A stretch of DNA of 64,000 nt from Cryobacterium psychrophilum (GTDB taxonomy: Bacteria > Actinomycetota > Actinomycetes > Actinomycetales > Microbacteriaceae). Position numbers and translations under genes: made by a program. The DNA lies in NCBI RefSeq assembly GCF_004365915.1, contig NZ_SODI01000001.1, positions 434,001 through 498,000 of the forward strand, in the 5' to 3' direction. Under the pieces are notes generated by a model that searched no databases, had not been told where the DNA came from, and saw only the letters and a list, made by a program, of their open reading frames with translations. Positions 44,353 to 53,067 of the stretch are shown here, piece by piece. How positions within the stretch are numbered: the first letter of the stretch is position 1; every line of letters begins with the position of its first letter.

Positions 44353-46212
44353 TCACGGACCGGTGTACTGCAAGATGTACAGCCCACTGTCGCGGTCCGA
44401 GGCGAGCACGTACTTCTGGCCGTTGGGATGCGTATACACCTGTACGCCCCAGAAGTTGTTACCGCCCTCGTCGATGTAGCTACCGACCTCCTTGAGCCCG
44501 GTCGGACCGTAGCTGAGCACACGGAACCCGCCCGCGTAATACGAGACGTACGCGAGGTCTTCGTCGGGGTCCGTGGCGACCTCGTGGACCGAAAGGTCGC
44601 CGAAGCCTGCGGCGAACGCGGGATCCTGACCTTCCGGCAGGTAGTACTGGTCCACCTCTGCCATGGTGTTCGCATCATAGAGATGGACATAACCCCATCC
44701 GTCGAATACCGCCTTGAGATCCACCGTCTGCCCGTCGGTGCCGACGGGCGGAGCCGCAGTTCCGGCGCCGGAGGCATCACAGCTGTATCCGGCCGGGAGA
44801 CCGCCGAGGATCCGGAAGCCATCCGTGCGCGAGACGAAGACAGCCGGGATCCCTGCCGTTACGAGCATCGACACCAGAGCCTCGCAGCCGCCATCGCCCG
44901 TGCGGTTGAAGACGATCGCGCCGAGGTATCCCTTAGCCTCCACGTTCTGCACCTTCACCGCGAAGTCGCAGACTCCGCGTTCGATGACCGCCACCGTGTG
45001 GGAGGCGTCGGCTGGCAGGATCGTCGCGGCATCACAGGCGAGTCCCACTCCGCGAGTATCGCCCGCAAGCGTCGTATTCACGTTGATTTGCGGGACATCC
45101 GAGCCCTGCACCGCCGTGAATGCGGTGCCATCGCCCATCGTCGCTGTCACACGGTAGGGGTCGAAGTCCTCGTCGGTAGCAATGAAGAATTGGTTGTCGC
45201 GAGTGAACTCGGCCTGATGGCCGTTGCCCTCCGGGGATATCACCTGCGCACCGTTCGTCACTTCGAAGCGCACCGGGTCGACGGCCGCGAAATCGGTGTC
45301 CGCGATGAACTGGGGACTCGCCGGATTCTCGACATTCAGCTTGGCGTAGCCACCGTCCCAGTAGGACACGAGCATCGTCTGGATACCGTCTATCTCCTTC
45401 ACCACCATGTCGTGCAGGAATGCGGCGTCCCCGTGAACGGCGCCGTTCGGCTGCTTCGTCTGGTCGGCAAGACTTGTCTCTGAGATGAGCTTCGGCCGGC
45501 TCGGATTGGTGATGTCGATGATGTCGATGTCTTCGGCTTCCTCGTTATCCACGAGAACCGCGTATGCCTGGGAACCGTCCTGCCAGGCGAACGCAGAGTG
45601 AGTCTCGTTCGAGTGAGTTTGGCTCTTCCCCTTCACGCTGAAGTCCCCGAAGCCCTCGACGAGTTTCTTCGGCTTCAGAGGATTCGTCACGTCGATGAGG
45701 GTGATACCCCCCACTCCGACTTTCGAGCCGGGGCAAATCTCATTCTGGTAGATCAGAAGGTCGCCCGTGAACGATGGCGTGTTCAGGCTGATGACCTGGG
45801 ATCCTTCGCCGCTGAATGTTCCAACGTGGCTGGAGATCTTGGAGACCTGCTTCGGAGATGTGGGATCGGAGATGTCCACGATGTAGACACCGCCGCGATC
45901 GCACTCCGGTGCGTAGAAGGCGGTGAGGTACGCGTAATTGCCCATGACCGCCACATCCGCGATGCGCCCCGGTTCCTCCGCCCCTGCGAACAGGTCGATG
46001 TTGCCGATCTTCGTGACGTTGTTATTCGTCGGTGGAAGGTGGCCCTCGCTGACGCCGTGCTGCGCGTCGTCATGCGCGTGTGTCTCCTTGCCGGAGTTGA
46101 TAGCGCCGTCGTCGGCCAGGCGCGAAACGCTGCCGGCGGCGGGGGCTGCAGCGGCGATCATCAGCGCGCTGACCAAAACAAGAGCTGTGCGAGCGTAAAA
46201 CGGCTTAATCAA
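44353..46212 (-). CDS. secreted LVIVD-repeat protein with inserted PA domain
   Basis: A 619-residue protein. It has a Sec signal (LVLVSALMIAAAAPAAGS), LVIVD-type propeller blades (GGVYIVDISDPTSPKQVSKI, GITLIDVTNPLKPKKLV, IDIIDITNPSRPKLISE), an HGDAAFLHDMVV segment, then a protease-associated domain (VAVIERGVCDFAVKVQNVEA, AIVFNRTGDGGCEAL, IPAVFVSRTDG) before the last blades (GFRVLSYGPTGLKEVGSY). No ATG fits; the TTG at 46212 is seven bases after GAGGAG and starts right before the signal peptide. The PA insert suggests binding of peptides or proteins outside the cell. Role unknown. Confidence 0.8.
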   Translation of the reverse strand: MIKPFYARTALVLVSALMIAAAAPAAGSVSRLADDGAINSGKETHAHDDAQHGVSEGHLPPTNNNVTKIGNIDLFAGAEEPGRIADVAVMGNYAYLTAFYAPECDRGGVYIVDISDPTSPKQVSKISSHVGTFSGEGSQVISLNTPSFTGDLLIYQNEICPGSKVGVGGITLIDVTNPLKPKKLVEGFGDFSVKGKSQTHSNETHSAFAWQDGSQAYAVLVDNEEAEDIDIIDITNPSRPKLISETSLADQTKQPNGAVHGDAAFLHDMVVKEIDGIQTMLVSYWDGGYAKLNVENPASPQFIADTDFAAVDPVRFEVTNGAQVISPEGNGHQAEFTRDNQFFIATDEDFDPYRVTATMGDGTAFTAVQGSDVPQINVNTTLAGDTRGVGLACDAATILPADASHTVAVIERGVCDFAVKVQNVEAKGYLGAIVFNRTGDGGCEALVSMLVTAGIPAVFVSRTDGFRILGGLPAGYSCDASGAGTAAPPVGTDGQTVDLKAVFDGWGYVHLYDANTMAEVDQYYLPEGQDPAFAAGFGDLSVHEVATDPDEDLAYVSYYAGGFRVLSYGPTGLKEVGSYIDEGGNNFWGVQVYTHPNGQKYVLASDRDSGLYILQYTGP

Positions 46213-46658
46213 CAGTGATCTCCTCGTTCGATGAAGTATCCCGGCTGTTGTCGGTGGAGCAAGTAAACCAGAGTGGAGGCGGATGTGATACGGAGCGCTC
46301 GCAATTGGTCTGACCGTCGTCGAGGCTGACACCGATGCGCCAGTGGTTGCTGCCGGCCTGGAACCGGGCATCGCAGACGCCTCACCCTCCCCTCCCCTGC
46401 CCGGCCCTCGGCCCCGAGCCCCACCGCGAGTCGAAGTTGACCGCGACTATAAGGCGTGCGCGTGGAGCCGACCTGTATCGTTCGGCCCTCTTTTCGACAG
46501 GCCTCAACAACGGGTGGTGCGGTCATGTCGATTTCTACTCTCAGTGAACCCTCATTTCAAGAGGGCCCACTGTCCGAGCTATCCGCAGCGGGTCAAGGCG
46601 TGTGCGGTCGCGGATCAATCGCGTCGGGCCTCAAGCGGTCGATTCAGGCCGATCGCGA
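46213..46658. other. intergenic, nothing recognised
   Basis: About 450 bp between the start of the secreted protein gene and the end of fadD. It should contain the former's promoter. Only antisense-type frames occur. Confidence 0.5.
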
Positions 46659-48509
46659 TCACGTGAAGGTCTGCGACAACTTCGACTCGCGGTGGGGCGC
46701 GGCGTCGATGTGGCCCGGGGTGCCCGCATAGAGGAGCTCGATCTCGCTCGCGAAGTCGTCAAGAATGACCGAGCGTTTCGTTGAGAGTTTCGGCGTGAGA
46801 TGCCCACTCGCTTCGGTGAATTCGGTTGAAAGGATGACGAAGCTGCGAATCGACTCCGCTCGTGAGACGAACGAGTTGCCGTGATCGATCGCCCGCTGCA
46901 CCTCGGCTCGTACTGCGGGGTGTGCTGCGGCCACGTCGCGCCCCATTGCCGGGTCCAGTCCGTTGTTACGAAGCCAAGCCGGCAGCATCTCGGCGTCGAG
47001 CGTGACGAGCGCTGTGATGAACGGGCGGCGGTCGCCGACGACCACCGCCTGCCCGACGATCGGGTTACTCGTGATGGGGACTTCGAGAGCTGTTGGTGCC
47101 ACGTTCTTGCCGCCGGCGGTGACGATGATCTCCTTCTTGCGGCCGGTGATGGCCAGGTTGCCCTTCTCGTCGAGTGTGCCGAGATCTCCGGTTCGGAGCC
47201 AGCCGTCATCGAATACGGCAGCGGTGGCGTCGGGATTGCGCCAGTACTCTTTGAACACGTTCACACCTGCGATCTCGACTTCGCCATCGTCAGCGATGCG
47301 CACGGACACACCGGGCAGGGGTGGTCCGACCGTGCCGATCTTGACCGAACCCGGCCGACATACGGTGGCCGGGGCGGTCGTCTCCGTCAGCCCGTACCCC
47401 TCGAGGATGCTGACGCCAAGACTTCGGTAGAAATGCCCGAGTCGCTCCCCGAGAGGACCGCCTCCGGACACTGCGAACTGCACTCTCCCGCCAAGCGCGG
47501 TCCGCAGCTTGGATAGCACCAGTCGGTCGAGCACTGCGAAGCGCACACGGAGTCCGAGCGGGACGTGGCCCTGGTCAAGGGCCTTCGAGCGGGCGATCGC
47601 CGTTTCCACCGCCTGTCGGAACAGTTTTCCGCGCCCGCCTGCTTCGGCGCGTTGCTCGCTGGAGTTGTAGATCTTTTCGAACACGCGTGGGACGGCGAAG
47701 AGGAATGTCGGTTTGAATTCCCCGAGTCTCTCGATCAGCTTCTTCGTGTCTCCCTCGTGGGCGATCCTCACCCCGCCATACACGCTCACGACAGCGATGA
47801 AGCGCGCAAAAACGTGCGCCATCGGGAGGAAGAGCAGCGTGGATGCTCCGGACGCGAATACCTCGGGGAGTTCGTTGGCCGTGTTGCGACTCAACTCGAC
47901 GAAGTTGCCGTGGGTCAGCACGCAGCCCTTGGGGGTGCCTGTCGTGCCCGAAGTATAGATGATCGTGGCGATGTCATCTTCGTTCGCGAGGCTGCGTCGA
48001 CGTTCAAGCTCGACGTCGCCGATCGTGGTCCCTTGGGTGGTGAGCACGTCGAGGTCACCGTCATCGATCGTCCAGACCCGTTCGACCTCCGGCAGCTCCG
48101 GCAACACCTCCCCCACTCGAGCGCGCAGCGCGGCGTCCTCAACGATCACAGCAACGGCCCCAGAGTCACCCAGGTTCCAGCGGATCTGGAACGGCGACGA
48201 CGTTTCGTAGATCGGGACGAGGACGACCCCGGCGAACCAGGCCGCAAAATCAATCAGGCTCCACTCGTAGCGGGTACCGGCGATCAGTCCGATGCGCTGC
48301 CCCGGCTGAAGGCCGGCCGCAATGAATCCCTTCGCGAGACTCTTCACTTGCGCCAGAAACTCCGCTGCCGTGATATCCAACCTCCCGGACTCCACAACAC
48401 GGGAGAAGAGCACCAGTTCTGGCGTTGCGGCGACGCGCTCCATCAACAGATCGCTTGCGTTGGCGGTGGGGGTCACGGTCGTGCGGGCGGGATGGTCGAT
48501 CTGGTGCAT
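46659..48509 (-). CDS. long-chain acyl-CoA synthetase (FadD15-like)
   Basis: A 616-residue ANL enzyme: ATP-binding IIYTSGTTGTPKGCVLTHGN, acyl/adenine region SILEGYGLTETTAPATV, hinge GWLRTGDLGTLDEKGNL, ITGRKKEIIVTAGGKNVAP, and the catalytic lysine region near the end (ASGHLTPKLSTKR). Length and the LFLPMAHVFARF segment match FadD15-type synthetases. It activates long-chain fatty acids to CoA esters at the membrane. ATG 48509 has AAAGGAG five bases upstream; the ATG at 48530 does not. It lies 64 bp after a TetR gene in the same direction, which may control it. Confidence 0.87.
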   Translation of the reverse strand: MHQIDHPARTTVTPTANASDLLMERVAATPELVLFSRVVESGRLDITAAEFLAQVKSLAKGFIAAGLQPGQRIGLIAGTRYEWSLIDFAAWFAGVVLVPIYETSSPFQIRWNLGDSGAVAVIVEDAALRARVGEVLPELPEVERVWTIDDGDLDVLTTQGTTIGDVELERRRSLANEDDIATIIYTSGTTGTPKGCVLTHGNFVELSRNTANELPEVFASGASTLLFLPMAHVFARFIAVVSVYGGVRIAHEGDTKKLIERLGEFKPTFLFAVPRVFEKIYNSSEQRAEAGGRGKLFRQAVETAIARSKALDQGHVPLGLRVRFAVLDRLVLSKLRTALGGRVQFAVSGGGPLGERLGHFYRSLGVSILEGYGLTETTAPATVCRPGSVKIGTVGPPLPGVSVRIADDGEVEIAGVNVFKEYWRNPDATAAVFDDGWLRTGDLGTLDEKGNLAITGRKKEIIVTAGGKNVAPTALEVPITSNPIVGQAVVVGDRRPFITALVTLDAEMLPAWLRNNGLDPAMGRDVAAAHPAVRAEVQRAIDHGNSFVSRAESIRSFVILSTEFTEASGHLTPKLSTKRSVILDDFASEIELLYAGTPGHIDAAPHRESKLSQTFT

Positions 48510-48573
48510 CTGAACTCCTTTGTTCGACATGGCGGCCCTATCTGGGCCAGGGTGTTTGGGGAAAAAGGCAGGC

Positions 48574-49230
48574 TCAGGCCGCTGCCGCGACCGGGGAGGT
48601 TCTCACAATCGGAGCCGTCATCCGGCCAAGCAACGTGGGAAGGGTGCGTGTCACATACGACGAGGTGTGGAAGTCACGTTCATCACCGCTGCCAAACACC
48701 CACGCCTCGAACGAGCGCTCATAGGTCTCGATGATGATGCGGGCCGCCAGCGCGGCTGGCCACGACGCATCGCGGTGCAGCTGACCGATCAGCTCGGCCA
48801 CAACAGCGCTGAGGGCGTGGAGTTGGCGGTTCTCGGCAGCCAGAAGCGCCTTCGCTTCGTTGGGGGAACGCAATGCCCGCAGCCGACGCTCGGCCCGAAT
48901 CGTCACCGCCCCACGATCAATCGGACGGGACCGGGCGAGAGCGACCGCGGCAGCCTGCAACATCTGCGCGTCGTCGAGTCCAGCGATCTCACCGAAACTC
49001 GAACGAAGCCGCTCCGCGCACTCCAGCGCCAAACGCTCCTGCACAGCATCGAGAAATGCGTCGTCCGTGGCATACAGCAGCCGAAACGATTGCGGGTGAA
49101 TGCCGGCCTGTTCGCAGACGTCGGCTATGAGCTGTGCAGTCACGCCCCCGCCATCGGCCAGTGCAATGCGCCCTGCAAGCGTCAGGCGACGACGCGCCCC
49201 GTCGCGTTGCGATTCGGTCTTACTCTCCAT
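48574..49230 (-). CDS. TetR-family regulator
   Basis: A 218-residue regulator. The N-terminal HTH is recognisable from LTLAGRIALADGGGVTAQLI through DVCEQAGIHPQSFRLLYAT (about residues 16-60), with a long helical ligand domain after. Upstream of fadD in the same direction and divergent from another TetR gene, it is a good candidate for controlling the lipid genes. Ligand, probably an acyl-CoA, is inferred. Confidence 0.75.
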   Translation of the reverse strand: MESKTESQRDGARRRLTLAGRIALADGGGVTAQLIADVCEQAGIHPQSFRLLYATDDAFLDAVQERLALECAERLRSSFGEIAGLDDAQMLQAAAVALARSRPIDRGAVTIRAERRLRALRSPNEAKALLAAENRQLHALSAVVAELIGQLHRDASWPAALAARIIIETYERSFEAWVFGSGDERDFHTSSYVTRTLPTLLGRMTAPIVRTSPVAAAA

Positions 49231-49249
49231 CGACTGAGACCCCTCTCGT

Positions 49250-49273
49250 TTAAAGAAACATTAGTTGCTTTAA
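49250..49273. promoter_or_regulatory. inverted repeat in the divergent TetR promoter region
   Basis: TTAAAG (49250-49255) and CTTTAA (49268-49273) flank an AT-rich 12-base spacer in the 70-bp gap between the divergent TetR genes. A plausible shared operator; the sequence around is the most AT-rich of the region. Confidence 0.45.
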
Positions 49274-49300
49274 TCGAAGCAGGTCAAATAACATAGCCGT

Positions 49301-49972
49301 ATGAGCGAGCGTATCGATGAGACGCCGGTAAACATTACCGACGGCATCTTTTTCACGATGCCGCCCGTGCTCAGCCGCGGCCGTCACGAACTGAGCCGCG
49401 AAGAGGTACTGGTCATCCACCGGGAACGTCTGATGATTGCCGCGACCGAGTTGCTCGCATCCGATGGCTACCAGGGCGTCGGCGTGCGAGAGATCACAGC
49501 CCGCGCCCGCGTCTCCCGGGCCGCGTTCTACGCAGCCTTCGACGACAAGGACGCCTGCGTGTTCGCTGCGTACGAGCGCTTCATCGAGGTACTCCTCAGC
49601 CGCCTCACTGCGGTCATGGCCCCCTCCTCCACCGCGACAGCGACCGTGAACAGCTTCCTCGAGGCCTACCTCAGCACCCTGCAGCTCGACCTCGTCGCGG
49701 CCCGCGCGTTCCACGTCGAATTCGAATCTCTCGGTGCCGCTGCTCGGAAATGCCGACGTGATGGCACCACCCGCCTCGCCACCCTCATCCGCGACGCACA
49801 AGCCGCGATCAGTGACACTCCGCCCGCCCCGCTCAGCGATCACATTGGGGGCGTCTACGCCGTACGCGATCTGGTCTCTGATGCCCTCGACCAATCGGCC
49901 GCACCCGAACTGCTCAGCCTGCTGCCCGTGATGTCGTTGTGGACCACCCGGCTCCTCGCCCTCAAACGCTGA
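49301..49972 (+). CDS. TetR/AcrR-family regulator
   Basis: A 223-residue regulator with an N-terminal extension of about 40 residues, then the HTH: AATELLASDGYQGVGVREIT, ARVSRAAFYAAFDDKDACVF (about 47-92). The C-terminal helical domain has LSTLQLDLVAARAFHVEFES. Divergent from the first TetR and close to an inverted repeat, so it may also regulate that gap. Confidence 0.78.
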   Translation: MSERIDETPVNITDGIFFTMPPVLSRGRHELSREEVLVIHRERLMIAATELLASDGYQGVGVREITARARVSRAAFYAAFDDKDACVFAAYERFIEVLLSRLTAVMAPSSTATATVNSFLEAYLSTLQLDLVAARAFHVEFESLGAAARKCRRDGTTRLATLIRDAQAAISDTPPAPLSDHIGGVYAVRDLVSDALDQSAAPELLSLLPVMSLWTTRLLALKR

Positions 49973-50026
49973 GACAGACCCGCACGGAGAACTGAACTCC
50001 GCCTGCGCCGTGATCGGGTCGTATTC

Positions 50027-50160
50027 TTACCGGCTCGATTGCCCGAGCGCGGCTTGCGCGATCGCCACGTAGCGGTGCGCGAGTTCCTGCGGACTCAGCG
50101 CGCCGTCGCGGCGATACCACTGGACGCCTACCGCCACGATGGCCTTGATTTTGCCCGTGG
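50027..50160 (-). pseudogene. TetR-family regulator, C-terminal fragment
   Basis: Only the last 40 or so residues remain (KIKAIVAVGVQWYRRDGALS, then PQELAHRYVAIAQAALGQ and a TAA). This is the normal end of TetR proteins of this type. The HTH and core are absent; on the 5' side the sequence changes into an SDR fragment on the other strand. Confidence 0.6.
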
Positions 50161-50163
50161 CGG

Positions 50164-50272
50164 TGGGGCTCCGTCATCAACCTATCCTCGGTGAGCGGGC
50201 AGACCCCCAGCCCAGGAATCGGGTTCTACGGAATCAGCAAGGCCGCCATCTCGCATCTCACTCGCACCCTCG
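50164..50272 (+). pseudogene. short-chain dehydrogenase, internal fragment
   Basis: Encodes GSVINLSSVSGQ, then FYGISKAAISHLTRTLA: the catalytic Ser-to-Tyr/Lys core of an SDR (YGISK). There is no start, no Rossmann motif and no C-terminal end. It lies immediately next to the TetR fragment. Confidence 0.65.
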
Positions 50273-50340
50273 CCCCCTCTCATCCGCTTCATCGACTACC
50301 CGCCGTCTCAGCTCACTACGGCGGGGAAAGGACAGATCAT

Positions 50341-50667
50341 ATGCCGCACCACACCCTCGCCGCAGAGTATGAAGAACTGCGGATGCGCACGCGCGCTTTT
50401 ATCCGCGACGTCGTGATACCGGCCGAACCCCGTTCCGGCGAGCGCCTCAGCGACGTGACCCGCGATCAGCTGCAGGCCGCGGCCAAAGCGGCGGGCGTGT
50501 TCGCCCCCCAGGTGCCCCGTGAATACGGCGGCCAGGGCCTGCCCCTCGAGTATTGGTCCCCGATCTTTCAGGAGTGCGGCTATTGGCCCATTGGAGCGTC
50601 AATTCTCAACTGCAGGGCACCCGATGAAGGAAACATGCACATTCAGAACACCGGTCGATGCCGATAG
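50341..50667 (+). pseudogene. acyl-CoA dehydrogenase, N-terminal fragment
   Basis: Starts normally (ATG after GGAAAGGA) and encodes about 100 residues of an acyl-CoA dehydrogenase: ELRMRTRAFIRDVVIPAEP, GVFAPQVPREYGGQGLPLEY, ASILNCRAPDEGNMH. Right after the GNMH motif it runs into sequence of the XRE remnant and stops. The catalytic and flavin-binding domains are missing. Confidence 0.75.
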
Positions 50668-50736
50668 CAGGGAGAACAGGTCGCTGCGTTCGGCTTCGCC
50701 CAGGTGCAACACTTCGGCGAGCGCGTTGTCCCGGAA
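50643..50736 (-). pseudogene. XRE/MmyB-type regulator, internal fragment
   Basis: Encodes NALAEVLHLGEAERSDLFSL, then LSASTG. This is nearly the same segment found at about residues 71-95 of the intact XRE regulator at 35829-36695. Only about 30 residues survive, squeezed between the dehydrogenase fragment and the LLM oxidoreductase gene. Confidence 0.6.
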
Positions 50737-50746
50737 CCTTTTTCCT

Positions 50747-51790
50747 TTAGCGGGGAGCCAGCTCCGCGAGAACGGCGTCGAGTGCGAGCGGGTCGATCTC
50801 ATACGGCGCGTTGAGCGTGAGGCGGGTCGCGATTCCCGAGAAACGTTCGCGCAGCCCGGCCGCCACCTCGGCCGGGCTGCCCGTGACGGCGAACGCGTGA
50901 AGCACGTCATCGTCGATCATCTGCGCCATGGCGTCCCACTCCCCGCGACGGGAGGCGGCGTGCAGCCCATCGGCGAGCTGCTCCCAGCCATGCAGCGCGA
51001 GAACGGGCCGGTAGGCCTCGGTCGAGCCGTAGAACGCGATCTGCTTGCGCGTTGCGAGCGCAGCGGCATCCAGGCTCGACTGATCGGTACCGATGGCCAC
51101 GAGCGCCGGAACGCTCACCTGCAGCACACCCGCCTCGCGCCCGGCGCTCGCCCGACCGCGACGAAGCGCCGGCAAGCTGACCTGCTCGAGGTAGTCCCGG
51201 GTGGTGAAGCTGTGGGAGATGAGGCCGTCGGCCGCTGACCCCGCGACCTCGGTCATTCGCTCGCCCACCGCAGCGAGCCAGATCGGCGCATTACCGTGCG
51301 GGTTCGGGCCGGGGTCGAAGAACGGCGTCATGAGCGTGTGCTGGTAGAACTCCCCACGAAAGTCGAGCCGGCCGCCGGTGCTCCAGCTCTCCCAGATGGC
51401 GCGCACCGCCAGAATGTACTCGTTCATTCGCTTGGCCGGCTGCGACCACGGCATCGAGAACCGGCGTTCGATGTGCGGCCGCACCTGCGAGCCGAGTCCG
51501 AGTACGAACCTGCCCTCTGACACGAGGTGAATATCGTTGCCGAGAGTGGCCATCGACATGGGGTTGCGCGCGAACGCGACGGCAATGCCGCTCATCAGCC
51601 GCACTCGCTCGGTCGCCCGTGCGGCGAGCGCGAGCCCGATGAACGGGTCGTGGGTGATTTCGGTCACGAGCACGCCGTCGTACCCGGCGGCCTCGGCCGT
51701 TATCGCCATGCGCTCGGTCTCGAGGGGTGAACTTCGTACGTCACTGCCGAAGTCGAGCGCGAATGTCGGTGTCAGCGGTAGAGTGCCCAT
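50747..51790 (-). CDS. F420-dependent LLM-class oxidoreductase (TIGR03617 type)
   Basis: A 347-residue luciferase-like TIM barrel: ERMAITAEAAGYDGVLVTEI, DPFIGLALAARATERVRLMS, AFARNPMSMATLGNDIHLVS and GRFVLGLGSQVRPHIERRFS, which are the TIGR03617 hallmarks; PIWLAAVGERMTEVAGSAAD follows. The family is predicted to use coenzyme F420. Start is placed at ATG 51790. It is divergent from the acyl-CoA dehydrogenase gene, 30 bp apart, a pairing that suggests a shared lipid or terpenoid-catabolic role. Confidence 0.82.
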   Translation of the reverse strand: MGTLPLTPTFALDFGSDVRSSPLETERMAITAEAAGYDGVLVTEITHDPFIGLALAARATERVRLMSGIAVAFARNPMSMATLGNDIHLVSEGRFVLGLGSQVRPHIERRFSMPWSQPAKRMNEYILAVRAIWESWSTGGRLDFRGEFYQHTLMTPFFDPGPNPHGNAPIWLAAVGERMTEVAGSAADGLISHSFTTRDYLEQVSLPALRRGRASAGREAGVLQVSVPALVAIGTDQSSLDAAALATRKQIAFYGSTEAYRPVLALHGWEQLADGLHAASRRGEWDAMAQMIDDDVLHAFAVTGSPAEVAAGLRERFSGIATRLTLNAPYEIDPLALDAVLAELAPR

Positions 51791-51820
51791 AGTTAATATC
51801 AAATCACAATTGAGGTCATC

Positions 51821-52972
51821 GTGGACTTTTCTGAATCATCCGAGCATGCCGCTCTTCGGTCCGCCGTTGCGTCTATCGTCTCGCCGTTCGGCGGCCGATA
51901 TTACGCCGAGCACGCGAAGAACCGGGAACCCTGCCAGGAAGTCTGGCTCGCCCTCGGCGCAGCCGGATTCGTGGGCGTCAACATCGACGAGGAGTACGGC
52001 GGAGGCGGAGGCGGGATGCTCGACCTCGCGCTGGTTTGCGAGGAGTCGGCTGCTCAGGGTGTGCCGCTGCTGCTCATGCTCGTGTCGGCGGCGATCTCTG
52101 CCGAGGTGATTTCCGAATTCGGAACCGTCGAGCAGAAGTCCACCTGGCTTCCCGGTCTCGCCGACGGCACGTCAAAGGTGGTCTTCGCCATCACCGAGCC
52201 CGATGCGGGCAGCAACACCCACCGCATCACCACTACCGCCACGAAAGACGGTGACGACTGGGTCCTCACCGGCTCCAAGTACTACATCTCCGGCGTGGAC
52301 GAGGCCGACGCGCTGCTCGTGGTCGCCCGCACGGGCCGCAACGAGAAGGGCGGCGCCCTCATGTCGCTCTTCATCGTGCCCACGGACGCCCCCGGGCTCG
52401 AACGCACCCCGATCAACATGGACGTGATGCTGCCCGAGAAGCAGTTCACGCTGTTCTTCGACGACGTGCGGCTCGGAGCAGACTCCCTCGTCGGGGTCGA
52501 GAACAACGGCTTCCAGCAGGTCTTCCACGGGCTCAACCCGGAACGCATCACGGGTGCAGCCCTCTGCATCGGCATCGCCCGGTACGCCCTTGCGCAGGCG
52601 GCGCGCTACGCGAGCGAACGCGAGGTGTGGGGCGTTCCGATCGGCACACACCAGGGCCTGTCGCATCCACTCGCCCAAGCCAGCATGGAGACCGAACTCG
52701 CTGCACTCATGATGCGCAAGGCGGCGTGGCTTCACGACAACGGCCTGCCCGCGGGTGAAGCGTCGAACACGGCGAAGTACGCGGCAGCCGAGGCCGCCGT
52801 CTCCGCCATCGACGCGGCTATCCAGACCCACGGCGGCAACGGACTCACGAGCGAGTACGGTCTGCTGCCCTACTGGGGGCTCGCACGTCTGCTGAAGATC
52901 GCTCCCGTGAGCCGTGAGATGATCCTCAACTACATTGCCCAGCACAGCCTCGGTCTGCCCCGTTCGTACTGA
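51821..52972 (+). CDS. acyl-CoA dehydrogenase
   Basis: A 383-residue flavoenzyme: N-terminal helices, VVFAITEPDAGSNTHRITTT (flavin/substrate loop), WVLTGSKYYISGVDEADALL, PERITGAALCIGIARYALAQ, and the C-terminal IQTHGGNGLTSEYGLLPYWG. The GTG at 51821 follows GAGGT. Complete and in a short divergent arrangement with the LLM gene. It should introduce an alpha-beta double bond into an acyl-CoA; chain preference unknown. Confidence 0.86.
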   Translation: MDFSESSEHAALRSAVASIVSPFGGRYYAEHAKNREPCQEVWLALGAAGFVGVNIDEEYGGGGGGMLDLALVCEESAAQGVPLLLMLVSAAISAEVISEFGTVEQKSTWLPGLADGTSKVVFAITEPDAGSNTHRITTTATKDGDDWVLTGSKYYISGVDEADALLVVARTGRNEKGGALMSLFIVPTDAPGLERTPINMDVMLPEKQFTLFFDDVRLGADSLVGVENNGFQQVFHGLNPERITGAALCIGIARYALAQAARYASEREVWGVPIGTHQGLSHPLAQASMETELAALMMRKAAWLHDNGLPAGEASNTAKYAAAEAAVSAIDAAIQTHGGNGLTSEYGLLPYWGLARLLKIAPVSREMILNYIAQHSLGLPRSY

Positions 52973-53067
52973 GTGGGCGTAGCCGGGGGCCGTCATGAAG
53001 ACCGCCGCCATCTGCGACGTCGTTGCGACAAGCGGTCCCTTGCCCAGTTGTTTCGCGTCATTGAGCT

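Noticed and set aside
44275..45483. 402-residue plus frame opposite the LVIVD/PA gene
   Set aside because: The minus frame has signal peptide, domain motifs and terminator; the plus frame has none.
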